Origin: CAWGJF01 sp963822905 | Lineage (GTDB): Bacteria > Bacteroidota > Ignavibacteria > Ignavibacteriales > Ignavibacteriaceae | Direction of reading: 5' to 3' | Assembly (NCBI GenBank): GCA_963822905.1 | Contig: CAWGJF010000001.1 | Span: 1,054,001-1,118,000 of the forward strand | DNA length: 64,000 nt | In this document: positions 1 to 9,027 of the stretch, in pieces | How the letters are laid out: each line of letters begins with the position of its first letter | Numbering within the stretch: the stretch's first letter is position 1 | Program-made: the position numbers and the translations under genes | The notes under the pieces: generated by a model | Told to the model about the DNA's origin: nothing | What the model saw: the letters and a program-made list of their open reading frames with translations, nothing else | The model's database searches: none

Positions 1-800
1 AATAGGTGTTGATGTTTGCCTATTTACTATTTAAGCAAAGGAATTATTAATAAACTAAGAGTATTTTTCTTATTAATAATTTTAATTACAGGTGTTTTCG
101 TCACCCTTACGAGAACTCTTTGGGTAACCTCTTTTCTGGTTATACTTACAAGTTTTTTAATTTATTTAATAATTCAAAATAAGTTAACTCCGTTTAGGGC
201 TGTTCTTATTTTATTAACGCTGACTATTCCAATTTTATTATTAAAAGATTCATTGCAGAAGCCCCAGGCAAAAGTTAATCAGCAGCAATCGATTCAATAC
301 AGAACACAATCGATTTCAAAACCCCTAGAAGATGCTTCTTTTCTAATGAGGGTAGAGGCTGGATATAATGCGTTTCAAAAGTTTTTAGACAAACCAGTTT
401 TCGGCAATGGAATGGGTGATTTTATTAAATATAAAATTATTTAAAAGAATTAAATCCTCACTGTATTATATTGATAACACTTGGTTATATTTATTGTGGA
501 AAGGGGGCTTGTATGGTTTTCTATTATTTTTTTGGTTGTTCCTTCGTTTTTTCAAATCAGACGTTTTTCGTTTTAAAAAACTCTTCAGATGTTAATGTTA
601 AAATTATTTGTCTGGGTCTAATCGGAGGATTTGTTGGATTATCATTTCTTGGCGATTATTATCTCCCCTATTTAATCAAGTATAAAACTAATGCTTTAAT
701 CGTTTTTTTATTTGGATATATCCAATTCGAGAGAGAAAAAATATTGATCTCAGATATTCAAAAAAATAACAAAACCATTCCTGATCTCGTAAACAATTAA
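1..800 (+). pseudogene. O-antigen polymerase/ligase (Wzy/WaaL-like), 5'-truncated and frameshifted
   Basis: This is the C-terminal part of a multi-pass membrane protein of the O-antigen polymerase/ligase type, which joins sugar repeat units on the periplasmic side of the inner membrane. What is seen: hydrophobic helices, then an RTLW motif with flanking basic residues, then a loop ending in GNGMGDF and later DNTWLYLLWKGG, the order usual for Wzy/WaaL periplasmic loops. The reading runs in frame 1 to about 430, frame 2 to about 588 and frame 3 to the stop at 800. Each switch is explained by one extra A in an A-run. The first 15 bases may hold another switch. The gene is cut by the window edge. 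It sits directly upstream of glycosyltransferases, which fits a polysaccharide cluster. The family assignment is by topology and motif order only. Confidence 0.6.
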
Positions 801-805
801 ATGCT

Positions 806-1719
806 ATGTTTAAAGATATTGACATTTCGATTATTATTGTTAATTACAATCTAACCGAAAGTGTTAGAGAATTATTAAACTCTATAAAAAAATATGTGAA
901 CAGTATTAATTACGAAGTCATTGTAGTAGATAATAATTCTCCGGATCGTAGTGTAGAAAATCTTAAGCTTGAATTCCCTGATTTTCAATTCATTTATTTA
1001 AATACAAATTTTGGTTTTGGTCATGGAAATAACGTGGGATTTAGTATATCAAGAGGTGAGTATCTGCTTTTACTTGAATCCTGATACATATCTCATTAAT
1101 AACTTACTATCCGATTTATATTCTTTTGCAAAAGATAATACAAAACTAGGTGTCATTGGGCCGCTCATGGTTTTCCCAAATGGGAGCCTACAGGTTTCTG
1201 CAGCTAGGTTTCCAAATCTTAAACAGGAAATTGGAAATTTGACCGGATTACTTGGAAGGATAATTACGGCAATAGCAGCATTTAAAAATAGATTTTATAA
1301 AAAGAAATATTATGAAGTTGATTTTGTTTTTGGATCCTGTATGTTTATTAATTCTGAACTTTTTAAAGAGATTAAATGGATTTGATGAAGATTACTTTCT
1401 AATTGCTGAAGAAACTGATTTATGCTACAGAATTAGAAAAAAAACAGACTACAAAATTGTGTATTACTTGGGAGCAAAAATTGTTCACATAAAAAGTCTT
1501 GTAACGGGAAAAAATACGCTTGGAAGACTTAAACAAAGTTATATAAGTAAACTAATTTTTTTTAATAAACATTATTTGGCACGTAGGACTTATATATTAA
1601 AAAATTTTATCGTCTTGATTTTTACGGTAAAACGATTTTTCTTGTTTGGTAAGAAAATTGACAAAACAAAATATTGGGAAGCGTATTCAGATATTATTAA
1701 TCATTACAGAGAAAATTAG
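806..1719 (+). pseudogene. Family 2 glycosyltransferase (rhamnosyltransferase-like), two frameshifts
   Basis: A GT-A fold glycosyltransferase of the WbbL/rhamnosyl type that would transfer a sugar from a nucleotide donor to the growing repeat unit at the cytoplasmic membrane face. The N-terminus has SIIIVNYN, then VVDNNSPD, then NFGFGHGNNVG. After the first switch come NPDT (the metal-binding DxD-like position) and later GFDEDYFLIAEETDLCYR, the usual acceptor-side motif. The frame changes near 1076, where one extra G turns LLNPDT into LLES-stop, and near 1372, where one extra A interrupts EINGFDE. Both are +1. Joined, it is about 303 residues, a normal family length. It starts 5 bases after the Wzy-like stop, so it is co-transcribed. 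The sugar specificity is unknown. Confidence 0.7.
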
Positions 1720-1748
1720 TTTTTATTAAAAAATTTAAATTTTATAGT

Positions 1749-3017
1749 ATGCAAGATAATCTAAAAAATATTTTGATCATTTTTCCCTGGTGGGGAGATG
1801 AAGAAAATGTTGGATATTATAGGGTCAAAAGATATGTCGAAGCATTATATGCATCACAATATAAGATCACCGTAGTCTTCCCAGGTAAAAAAAATAAGTT
1901 TAATGAAAATAATTGGGGAAAAGAAATAATAGTAAAAAATATTACTGAAAATATTAGCCAAAAACTAATCAAGTATTCAAAAAAAATTAATAGTAAAATA
2001 CTTTTATATTTTTGGTATGGATTTCACGAATTGTTTTTTCTTTTTGATAGTTACTATCCCTGGGCAATAAGTCTATCACTTAAAAATGATCTAATAAAAA
2101 TAATTAATCAAACTGATCTTATTTTATCTTCAAGTGCTCCTCATTCATCACATTTCGCAGCATTTAAATTTTCAAACAAATATAAAATTCCACACATTGT
2201 TGATATGAGAGACGGTTGGATTGACGAACCCTTGCCAAGACATCTTCAAAGAAAAGGAATAAAATATTACTTGGAAAGGAGATGGGAAAAAAAAATCCTG
2301 AGAAACGCTAAATTAATTATAGTCACTTCAGAAGTTTGGAAAACCTATTTAGTAAACAGATATCCAGAAATGAGTAATAAAATTAGGGTAATAACAAATT
2401 CTTACCCAGCCATTGATTTTAGTGAGCCGCATAGAATAACAAAAGCCATTGAAGAAATACCTGTGCTACTGTATACGGGTAGATTTAGAAATTCTAGGCT
2501 TATAAATAAACCTGATTATTTATTATTTCCCTTATTTCAATATCTTACAGGAAAAAAAATAAAAATAAAGATCTTACTGTTAAGTGAATTAAATAGAAGA
2601 GAAAAACCGATTCTTGAAAATTGGTCTAAAAGATTTACTCTAATTGGTTGTGAATTAATAATTAGACCACAAGTATCAAGAAATGAAATGTTTAATATTA
2701 TTGAGGACTCAAAGGGACTCTTGTTACTTTCTTTAGGTCTTGGACCAATACCCAGCAAACTTTTCGAATATATTAAATCAACAAAACCAATATTAAGCAT
2801 AACAGAAAGAAATAGTGCTGTATGGAGATTAAAAGAAAAAATTCCTCAGTTATTTTTATATGATTTTAATCAAAAAGAGGTTGACTATAATATACTGGAA
2901 CAATTTTTTAATGCTTGTATAACAGGAAATTACAAGTATGAAATTCCAGAAGAGTTTGAAGAAAAATATACCTCACAAAAATTTTTGGAATATATTTCAG
3001 AAATAAAATTAAATTGA
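1749..3017 (+). CDS. Glycosyltransferase, GT-B fold (GT4-like)
   Basis: An intact 422-residue protein with the two-lobed layout of GT-B glycosyltransferases. The N-terminal lobe opens with a beta strand (ILIIFPWWG) followed by GYYRVKRYVEAL, an arrangement common in GT4 enzymes that read a disordered first loop. HIVDMRDGWIDEP near residue 155 is a typical inter-lobe motif. The C-terminal lobe starts near residue 235 (VLLYTGRF) and contains IPSKLFEYIKSTKPIL, the donor-binding segment that ends in a conserved Glu. It lies between two GT2 genes in the polysaccharide cluster, so it most likely adds one sugar of the repeat unit. The donor cannot be told from sequence. The downstream gene begins in the last codons of this one. 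Confidence 0.75.
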   Translation: MQDNLKNILIIFPWWGDEENVGYYRVKRYVEALYASQYKITVVFPGKKNKFNENNWGKEIIVKNITENISQKLIKYSKKINSKILLYFWYGFHELFFLFDSYYPWAISLSLKNDLIKIINQTDLILSSSAPHSSHFAAFKFSNKYKIPHIVDMRDGWIDEPLPRHLQRKGIKYYLERRWEKKILRNAKLIIVTSEVWKTYLVNRYPEMSNKIRVITNSYPAIDFSEPHRITKAIEEIPVLLYTGRFRNSRLINKPDYLLFPLFQYLTGKKIKIKILLLSELNRREKPILENWSKRFTLIGCELIIRPQVSRNEMFNIIEDSKGLLLLSLGLGPIPSKLFEYIKSTKPILSITERNSAVWRLKEKIPQLFLYDFNQKEVDYNILEQFFNACITGNYKYEIPEEFEEKYTSQKFLEYISEIKLN

Positions 3018-3869
3018 AAGAAAAGTTATCAGTTGCAGGTGTAGTTGTTTTATTTGATCCTGAAGAAAATGTAATAGAGAATATTAAATTCTTATCTGGA
3101 TCAAATAGATTTTTTATTTATTGTAGATAACTCAAAGGACTTAAATGAAATTATTGCAGACTATTATAAAAATAATTCAAAAGTGGAATATGTTTATAAT
3201 GGCGAAAACCTTGGAATAGCTGCTGCATTAAATGTTGGTGCAAAAAGAGCTGCTGTTAAAGGTTTTCAATATTTATTGACTGTGGATCAAGATAGTGAGG
3301 TTCCGCCTGATACAGCAAAAAATTTATTGGAATGTTTCTTTCTTGATTCGAATGTAGCTATTGTTTCTCCCGAACATTATCCTCAAAAAACTAAGAATGA
3401 TCTAAAACCATGTGAAGAAGTTTATACTGTATGGACGTCCGGCAATCTTGTGGATTTAAATAAATTAAATAAGGCTGGTGGTTATAGAGAGGATTTGTTC
3501 ATTGACTATGTCGATCACGAAATATGCTTAAGGCTTAATAGTTTAGGTTACAAAATTTATAAGTGTCATAAGAGTGTTCTTAAGCATAATCTTGGTAAAA
3601 TTGAGGAGAAGAAATTCTTTAATCGAAAGGTGTATACTACTAACCATTCACCCATCAGGTTGTATTATAGATCGAGGAATAGATTTTATGTTCATAAAAT
3701 TTATAAAAACCTGTTTCCGGAGTTTATTAAAAAAGATAGTAAAGATTTTTGGAAAAGTTTTCTGAAAGTAGTTTTATTTGAAAAATATAAGCTAAAAAAA
3801 ATAAGATATTTTATCTTAGGGTATATTGATTTTAAAAGAAATCGCTTTGGTAAGCTAACAATAAATTAA
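3014..3869 (+). CDS. Family 2 glycosyltransferase (rhamnosyltransferase-like), one frameshift
   Basis: The coding signal begins at TTG 3014, overlapping the TGA of the previous gene, and reads LSVAGVVVLFDPEENV, the classic first strand of rhamnosyltransferase-like GT2 enzymes. It then runs into a stop near 3128. In the +1 frame it continues as IVDNSKD, then GENLGIAAALNVG, then TVDQDSEVP (metal-binding motif), and FIDYVDHEICLRL (acceptor side). One extra base between about 3090 and 3125 explains the break. The ORF from 3183 encodes most of the protein, so it is kept here as a CDS. Joined length is near 284 residues, normal for the family. It probably adds one residue of the polysaccharide repeat unit. 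Confidence 0.7.
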
Positions 3870-3896
3870 AATCCTTTCTTCTAATGTTAACTCAAT

Positions 3897-4787
3897 ATGA
3901 TTAATCCGAACCTATTTATCATTATATTAAATTGGAATGGTTTGCATGATACGATAGAATGTATTGAATCGCTAAAAAGGAGTGATTACAAAAATTTTCA
4001 AATCCTGGTTGTGGACAATGGATCTGATGCAGATTATTATAGACTGATAGAGATAAAGGAAATAGAACTTCTTAGATTACAAGAAAATATTGGTTTTGCT
4101 GGTGGTGCTAATGCAGGTATTAAATATGCTTTGGATAATAATGCAGATTATATTTTACTCCTCAATAATGACACAATTGTCAGTCTAAATTTCTTGAGTT
4201 TACTTATAAAAAATCTAACCTTAGAAGAAAACTGCGGTATAGTTGCTCCTCAGATTAATTATTACAATGCTCCAAAGAAAATCTGGAGTGCTGGTGGAAA
4301 TATTAGCAAAATACGTGGTTCAGGTTTTGTCTTGTCAAATAAAATTAAAAATAAAGAAGGTACAAATAGATTTGTTGATTTTGTATCTGGTTGTTGTATG
4401 CTTATTAGAAAAGAGGTATTCAATAAAGTTAACGATTTCGATGAGAATTACTTTCTGTATGTTGAAGATGTTGATTTTTGCAAGAGAGTAATAGATTCGG
4501 GTTTTAAAATAATGGTTGTCCCACAAAGTAAAATTTGGCATAAAGTAAATGCTTCCACCTTAAATAATAATTCCTATATTCCACTGTATTATAACACTAG
4601 AAATAGATTGTACTTTACTAAAAAATTTTTCCCGAAATTTATTAGAATTACCTACGCATATATTTATCTGTCAATGACATTAAAGTTTTTTATATGGAAA
4701 ATAAGAGGAGAGAAGAAGAAAATTCAAGTTGTAAGAAGAGCGTTCAGGGACTTTAATAATGGTAAGATGGGAAAGAGAAGTATATAA
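3897..4787 (+). CDS. Family 2 glycosyltransferase (WbbL-like)
   Basis: A 296-residue GT-A enzyme, intact. Visible motifs in order: FIIILNWNG, VVDNGSDAD, ENIGFAGGANAGI, LLLNNDT (metal and nucleotide-sugar site), VSGCCMLIRKEVF and FDENYFLYVEDVDFCKR. This is the pattern of rhamnosyl/galactofuranosyl-type transferases acting on lipid-linked intermediates. The C-terminal 50 residues are basic and aromatic and may lie on the membrane. Its stop codon overlaps the next start (TAATG), so translation is coupled to the GT4 gene downstream. Family is clear; substrate is unknown. Confidence 0.82.
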   Translation: MINPNLFIIILNWNGLHDTIECIESLKRSDYKNFQILVVDNGSDADYYRLIEIKEIELLRLQENIGFAGGANAGIKYALDNNADYILLLNNDTIVSLNFLSLLIKNLTLEENCGIVAPQINYYNAPKKIWSAGGNISKIRGSGFVLSNKIKNKEGTNRFVDFVSGCCMLIRKEVFNKVNDFDENYFLYVEDVDFCKRVIDSGFKIMVVPQSKIWHKVNASTLNNNSYIPLYYNTRNRLYFTKKFFPKFIRITYAYIYLSMTLKFFIWKIRGEKKKIQVVRRAFRDFNNGKMGKRSI

Positions 4788-5911
4788 TGAATATTGGAAT
4801 TGATGCAAGGCTTTTAGAAAGAAAAATGACAGGAATAGGAAGGTTTCTAGATTTATTTCTGAAAGAATTGCCAGAAGTTGATAAAGAAAATAAATACATA
4901 TTATTTACTTATGAAGAAATAAACTATCAAAATAATTTCTATTTAAATGTTCCTACAATAAGAAGTTTTTTACCTCAAAAAATTTTTTCGCCTATTTGGA
5001 TGAATTTAATTCTTCCGAAATATTTGCGAAGAAACAAGATTGATATTTTCTTTTCTGTAAATCAACTTATACCGATTAACAGGGTTAGGAATATAAGGTA
5101 TATCCTGGTCCTCCACGATGTTATATACAAAGTTAATAAGAAATTTCATCCGTTCATTTATAGAATTTACCTAAGCTTTTTCACTTATTTTTCGATTAAA
5201 TATAGTGATCTAATAATTACAGTATCACAATATTCGAAAAGAGATATACTTAAATACTATGATCTCAAAGAAAATAAAATTAAAGTTATTTATTTGGCTG
5301 CAGATAAAGAATTCAAACCAATAAATCTAAGCCAACCAGGAAAAAATGAGTTAAAGAAATTATTAGGACTTTACGAGAATACTATACTATATCTTGGTAT
5401 AATTGAATACCGAAAAAATATAATGGGAATTGTGAAAATCGCAGATGAAATATTCAAAAGAGACAACAGAATTAAATTTTTATTGATTGGAAAAATCGGA
5501 TATGGAGGTAAACAGTTACTAAAAGAAATTCAAAAAAGAAAAAACATTATTTATTTAAATAGTGTTGATGATCAATTACTAAAAAAAATTTATAATCTTG
5601 CCTCTATATTTTTGTTCCCTTCATATTACGAAGGATTTGGGTTTCCCCCTTTAGAGGCAATGCAATCAGGATTACCGGTTTTGGCCGCTGATAATACTTC
5701 TTTAAAGGAGATTATAAATTCCGGAGGTCTATTACATTACGCTGATGATTATATTTCCTTTTCTGAAGAAATAATTCATCTTCTGAATGATGAGAGTTTT
5801 TATAGTAAGCAAAAAGAAAGGGGTATAGAACGTGCAAAAAAGTTCAACATTACCTCAACAACATTGGAATTCGTAAAACAGTTTAATTCATTTAAATTAC
5901 CACTTCAATAA
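4787..5911 (+). CDS. Glycosyltransferase family 4 (mannosyltransferase-like)
   Basis: A 374-residue GT-B enzyme. It begins MNIGIDARLLERKMTGIGRF, the start typical of GT4 mannosyl- and related transferases (GIDARLL...TGIGRY). The C-terminal lobe has LYLGIIEYRKNI and then the E-X7-E donor motif EGFGFPPLE at Glu282 and Glu290, followed by GLPVLAADNTSLKEI. The start overlaps the previous stop by one base. It would transfer a hexose from a nucleotide sugar in the repeat-unit pathway at the cytoplasmic face. About 135 bases without a clear gene, terminator or promoter follow it. Confidence 0.85.
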   Translation: MNIGIDARLLERKMTGIGRFLDLFLKELPEVDKENKYILFTYEEINYQNNFYLNVPTIRSFLPQKIFSPIWMNLILPKYLRRNKIDIFFSVNQLIPINRVRNIRYILVLHDVIYKVNKKFHPFIYRIYLSFFTYFSIKYSDLIITVSQYSKRDILKYYDLKENKIKVIYLAADKEFKPINLSQPGKNELKKLLGLYENTILYLGIIEYRKNIMGIVKIADEIFKRDNRIKFLLIGKIGYGGKQLLKEIQKRKNIIYLNSVDDQLLKKIYNLASIFLFPSYYEGFGFPPLEAMQSGLPVLAADNTSLKEIINSGGLLHYADDYISFSEEIIHLLNDESFYSKQKERGIERAKKFNITSTTLEFVKQFNSFKLPLQ

Positions 5912-6047
5912 TTTAATTTTTACGACATTTTGATTACACCTAAATGAGAGAAGATCGGGATTGTTTGAATTTATTCTCTAAATTCACGTAATAACATTTC
6001 ATTAATATAATTGAGAAATTAATTATTCTTCAGCCAATTAATCCAAA

Positions 6048-6872
6048 ATGAACAAATTAGTAAGTATAATTTTACCAACCTATAATAGAGCTAATTTATT
6101 ACAAGATTCAATAAAAAGTGTACTGAACCAAAATTATTCCAACTGGGAATTATTTGTAATCGATAATGAGTCAACGGACAATACAAGAGAAGTGGTAAAT
6201 CAATTTGCTGTAAACGATAAACGAATTAAATATACCAATGTTAAAAAAAGTAAGAATAAAGCGATTTCAGAATATCTGAACTTTGGATTAAAAAATTCTT
6301 TAGGCAAGTATATTGCTAGATTGGATGATGATGATGAATGGTATGACCCTGATAAGCTGACAAAACAAGTCGACTTTCTTGAACAGAATAGTGAATATGT
6401 TGTCGTAGGGGGAGGAGCAATCATGGTCGATAAAAATAAAAAAGAGATGTACAAGTTTTACAAAAGAGAAAGTGATAAAAAGATTAGGAACAATATACTC
6501 TATGCTAACCCTTTTTGTCATGTTACAGTTATGTTTCATAGAAAAGAGGCGCTTGAAGTTGGAGGTTATAAGGATATTCGATTTGTTGAAGATTGGGATT
6601 TGTGGTTGAGATTGGGCAAAAAAGGAAAACTATATAATTTTCAAGAATATTTTGCACTATATATGAACGCAGGGCAAAATCTAACTGTCAGTAATCAAAA
6701 CCTAACGGCAAAAGCGGTCCTTGATTTAATAAAAATGAATCAAGTAGAATATCCTAATTATCATAAAGCTATTCTTCTAAATTATTTGCAATATCTCTTT
6801 ACTTTCGTTCCTGGTTTTTTAAGAAATAGGATCCAAAATTTTCTGTTCTTTATTAAAAGGAATTATTTTTAA
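6048..6872 (+). CDS. Family 2 glycosyltransferase (inverting, SpsA-like)
   Basis: A 274-residue GT-A glycosyltransferase. SIILPTYNR, then VIDNESTDNT, then ARLDDDDEWYDPDKL give the full nucleotide-sugar and metal-binding set; WDLWLRLGKKGKLYNF near residue 183 is the common acceptor-side motif. It is a separate branch from the WbbL-like enzymes upstream. The gene follows a 136-base gap with no visible terminator, and the next gene starts 12 bases after its stop. It marks the right end of the very AT-rich glycosyltransferase block. Sugar specificity is not readable. Confidence 0.82.
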   Translation: MNKLVSIILPTYNRANLLQDSIKSVLNQNYSNWELFVIDNESTDNTREVVNQFAVNDKRIKYTNVKKSKNKAISEYLNFGLKNSLGKYIARLDDDDEWYDPDKLTKQVDFLEQNSEYVVVGGGAIMVDKNKKEMYKFYKRESDKKIRNNILYANPFCHVTVMFHRKEALEVGGYKDIRFVEDWDLWLRLGKKGKLYNFQEYFALYMNAGQNLTVSNQNLTAKAVLDLIKMNQVEYPNYHKAILLNYLQYLFTFVPGFLRNRIQNFLFFIKRNYF

Positions 6873-6884
6873 ATTTAATAAATA

Positions 6885-8288
6885 TTGAATAAAAAGACTG
6901 AAAAAATATTAACCATTGTAAGTGATTTTGTTACTATCAATCTTGCCTGGTTAACTTATTTCTATATCCGCATCGAATCAGGCTGGTTTAATATAATCAT
7001 TATGCCCGAAGCGCTGGTGCCGATGATTATAGTTTATGTTTATTGGCTCGTCATTTTTACTTTTGTTGGTATGTACAGAACCTGGTTTGCTTCTTCCCGG
7101 TTCGATGAAATCTCGACTCTATTTAAAGCTTCCTTCGTTGGAATTTTTATTTTATTCTTCGTCATTTTCCTTGATGATTATTTACATGGTGTCGAGTCCA
7201 ATACAAGAATATTAATTTTTATTTATTGGGGATTGATTGTTGTCTACGTTGGCGCCGGTAGACTAATCATCCGGAGTATCCAGAGAAATTTACTGATCAA
7301 AGGAGTTGGCAGAAGAAACACTTTGGTTATCGGCTTTAATCCGAAGGCTCAGGAAATGCATGATCAGATTAATCATTCCCCGGGTCTTGGTCTTGATGTT
7401 GTTGGATTTGTTGCAATTAATCCGAATAATGTTGGAAAGGAACATAGAAGTATAAAAGCTGTTGGTTCAATTGAAAATCTTACATCAATTGTTGAAAACG
7501 CAAATGCAAAAGAAGTTATAATTGCTTTAGAAAAAGAAGATCATAATTTACTAGTTGATATTATTTCACAGCTTGAAAATAAAAACATTGGACTGAAAAT
7601 TGTTCCTGATCTTTATGAAATATTAAGCGGACAGGCAAGAACAGCCCAGATTTATGGTGTCCCATTAATTGATATCATGCCCGAGTTGATGCCGGAATGG
7701 GAGAAAAGATTAAAAAGATTGCTGGACATTGTTATCTCATTATTAGTTTTAGTCATTTCATTGCCAATCAGTTTAATTTTCTCAATTGCAGTTAAGCTTG
7801 ACAGCAAAGGCAAAGTTTTTTTTAAGCAGGAAAGAATCGGGATGAACCATAAAAAATTTAAGATGATAAAATTTCGATCAATGTTTGATGATGCTGAAAA
7901 ATATACTGGCCCTGTTTGGTCAAGAAAAAATGATCCGCGTGTAACAAGAGTAGGTAAACTTATGAGACGATTACGAATAGATGAAATTCCACAACTGTAT
8001 AATGTACTTAAAGGGGAAATGAGTTTGGTCGGTCCAAGACCAGAGCGTCCATTTTTTGTTGAGAAACTTTCAAATGAAATTCCTTACTACAAACGAAGAC
8101 TAAAAGTTAGACCAGGCATAACCGGCTGGGCCCAGGTTAAGCACAAGTATGATGAGAGCATTGAAGATGTTAAAATTAAATTACAGTACGATCTCTTTTA
8201 CATTGAGAATATGTCTTTAAGAATGGATATCAAAATCATGATCAGAACTATGTTTGTAGTTTTATTTGGAAAAGGACATTATAAATAA
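6885..8288 (+). CDS. Polyprenyl-phosphate glycosylphosphotransferase (WcaJ/WbaP family)
   Basis: A 467-residue membrane phosphoglycosyltransferase that would start repeat-unit synthesis by moving a sugar-1-phosphate from a nucleotide sugar to undecaprenyl phosphate. It starts at TTG 6885; no in-frame alternative exists upstream because of a stop cluster. Four to five membrane helices fill residues 1-130. A CoA-binding-like (Rossmann) domain runs from about 140 to 265 (NTLVIGFNPKAQEMH). The catalytic domain follows: KRLLDIVISL at 276, a re-entrant hydrophobic helix, FKQERIG, KFRSM, RIDEIPQL with catalytic-type Asp366-Glu367, SLVGPRPERP, and RPGITGWAQV. All hallmark motifs are present, so it should be active. 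Confidence 0.88.
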   Translation: MNKKTEKILTIVSDFVTINLAWLTYFYIRIESGWFNIIIMPEALVPMIIVYVYWLVIFTFVGMYRTWFASSRFDEISTLFKASFVGIFILFFVIFLDDYLHGVESNTRILIFIYWGLIVVYVGAGRLIIRSIQRNLLIKGVGRRNTLVIGFNPKAQEMHDQINHSPGLGLDVVGFVAINPNNVGKEHRSIKAVGSIENLTSIVENANAKEVIIALEKEDHNLLVDIISQLENKNIGLKIVPDLYEILSGQARTAQIYGVPLIDIMPELMPEWEKRLKRLLDIVISLLVLVISLPISLIFSIAVKLDSKGKVFFKQERIGMNHKKFKMIKFRSMFDDAEKYTGPVWSRKNDPRVTRVGKLMRRLRIDEIPQLYNVLKGEMSLVGPRPERPFFVEKLSNEIPYYKRRLKVRPGITGWAQVKHKYDESIEDVKIKLQYDLFYIENMSLRMDIKIMIRTMFVVLFGKGHYK

Positions 8289-8297
8289 AAATATTTC

Positions 8298-9023
8298 ATG
8301 GAAACAAAAAAAATACTGGTAATAATACCGACTTATAACGAACTGGAAAATATAACCCGGCTAATTCCAATTGTACTTTCCCAGGATAACAGAATAAACA
8401 TTTTAGTCGTCGATGATAATTCCCCGGATGGAACGTGGAATTTTGTTGATTCGGAATCAAATAAAAATGAAAGGATTCATCTTCTTAAGCGAAATGCTAA
8501 AATGGGATTAGGCACGGCTTATATTGCTGGCTTTAAGTATGCACTTGAAAATAACTATGATTTTGTATTCGAGATGGATGCTGACTTCTCGCACGATCCG
8601 AAAGAAATTCCAAATTTTTTGCGTGAAATTACTGAAACAGATCTGGTTTTGGGAAGCCGCTACATTCACGGTGTAAATGTTGTTAACTGGCCGATGAGAA
8701 GATTGTTATTAAGTTCATTTGCCAATCGGTATACTCGAATGATTACTGGGATGCCGATAAAAGATGCAACTGGCGGATTTAAATGTTTTAGAATTGAAGT
8801 TCTTAAAGCAATAAATCTTGATAATATAAAATCCAATGGTTATGCTTTCCAGATTGAAATGACTTATAAAGCATGGAAAAAAGGATTTAAGATAAAAGAA
8901 ATGTCAATTGTTTTTGTCGACCGCATGAAGGGGCAATCAAAAATGTCTCGCAAAATAGTCCGCGAAGCAGTTACGATGGTCTGGAAACTGCGCTTTGGAA
9001 GTATATTCGGATTAATAAAATAG
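8298..9023 (+). CDS. Polyprenol-phosphate mannosyltransferase/glucosyltransferase (Dpm1-like)
   Basis: A 241-residue soluble-type GT2 enzyme close to the bacterial Dpm1/Ppm1 family, which makes polyprenyl-phosphate-hexose for use on the outer side of the membrane. Motifs: VIIPTYNELENI, VVDDNSPDGTW, FEMDADFSHDP (metal site), LVLGSRYIHG, and the interface helix near VFVDRMKGQSKMS. It has no C-terminal membrane domain, as in the short bacterial forms. It lies 9 bases after the sugar transferase gene and 4 bases before the fusion gene, so the three form one operon. Mannose is the usual donor in the family; glucose is possible. Confidence 0.85.
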   Translation: METKKILVIIPTYNELENITRLIPIVLSQDNRINILVVDDNSPDGTWNFVDSESNKNERIHLLKRNAKMGLGTAYIAGFKYALENNYDFVFEMDADFSHDPKEIPNFLREITETDLVLGSRYIHGVNVVNWPMRRLLLSSFANRYTRMITGMPIKDATGGFKCFRIEVLKAINLDNIKSNGYAFQIEMTYKAWKKGFKIKEMSIVFVDRMKGQSKMSRKIVREAVTMVWKLRFGSIFGLIK

Positions 9024-9027
9024 TGTC

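Noticed and set aside
3014..3182. Separate short gene before the ORF at 3183
   Set aside because: The 38-codon reading from 3014 has the N-terminal strand of the same GT2 enzyme, so it is the front of one frameshifted gene.
5912..6047. Possible tRNA or small RNA in the gap between two glycosyltransferase genes
   Set aside because: The sequence is AT-rich, with no cloverleaf-compatible stems or terminator; nothing supports an RNA gene.
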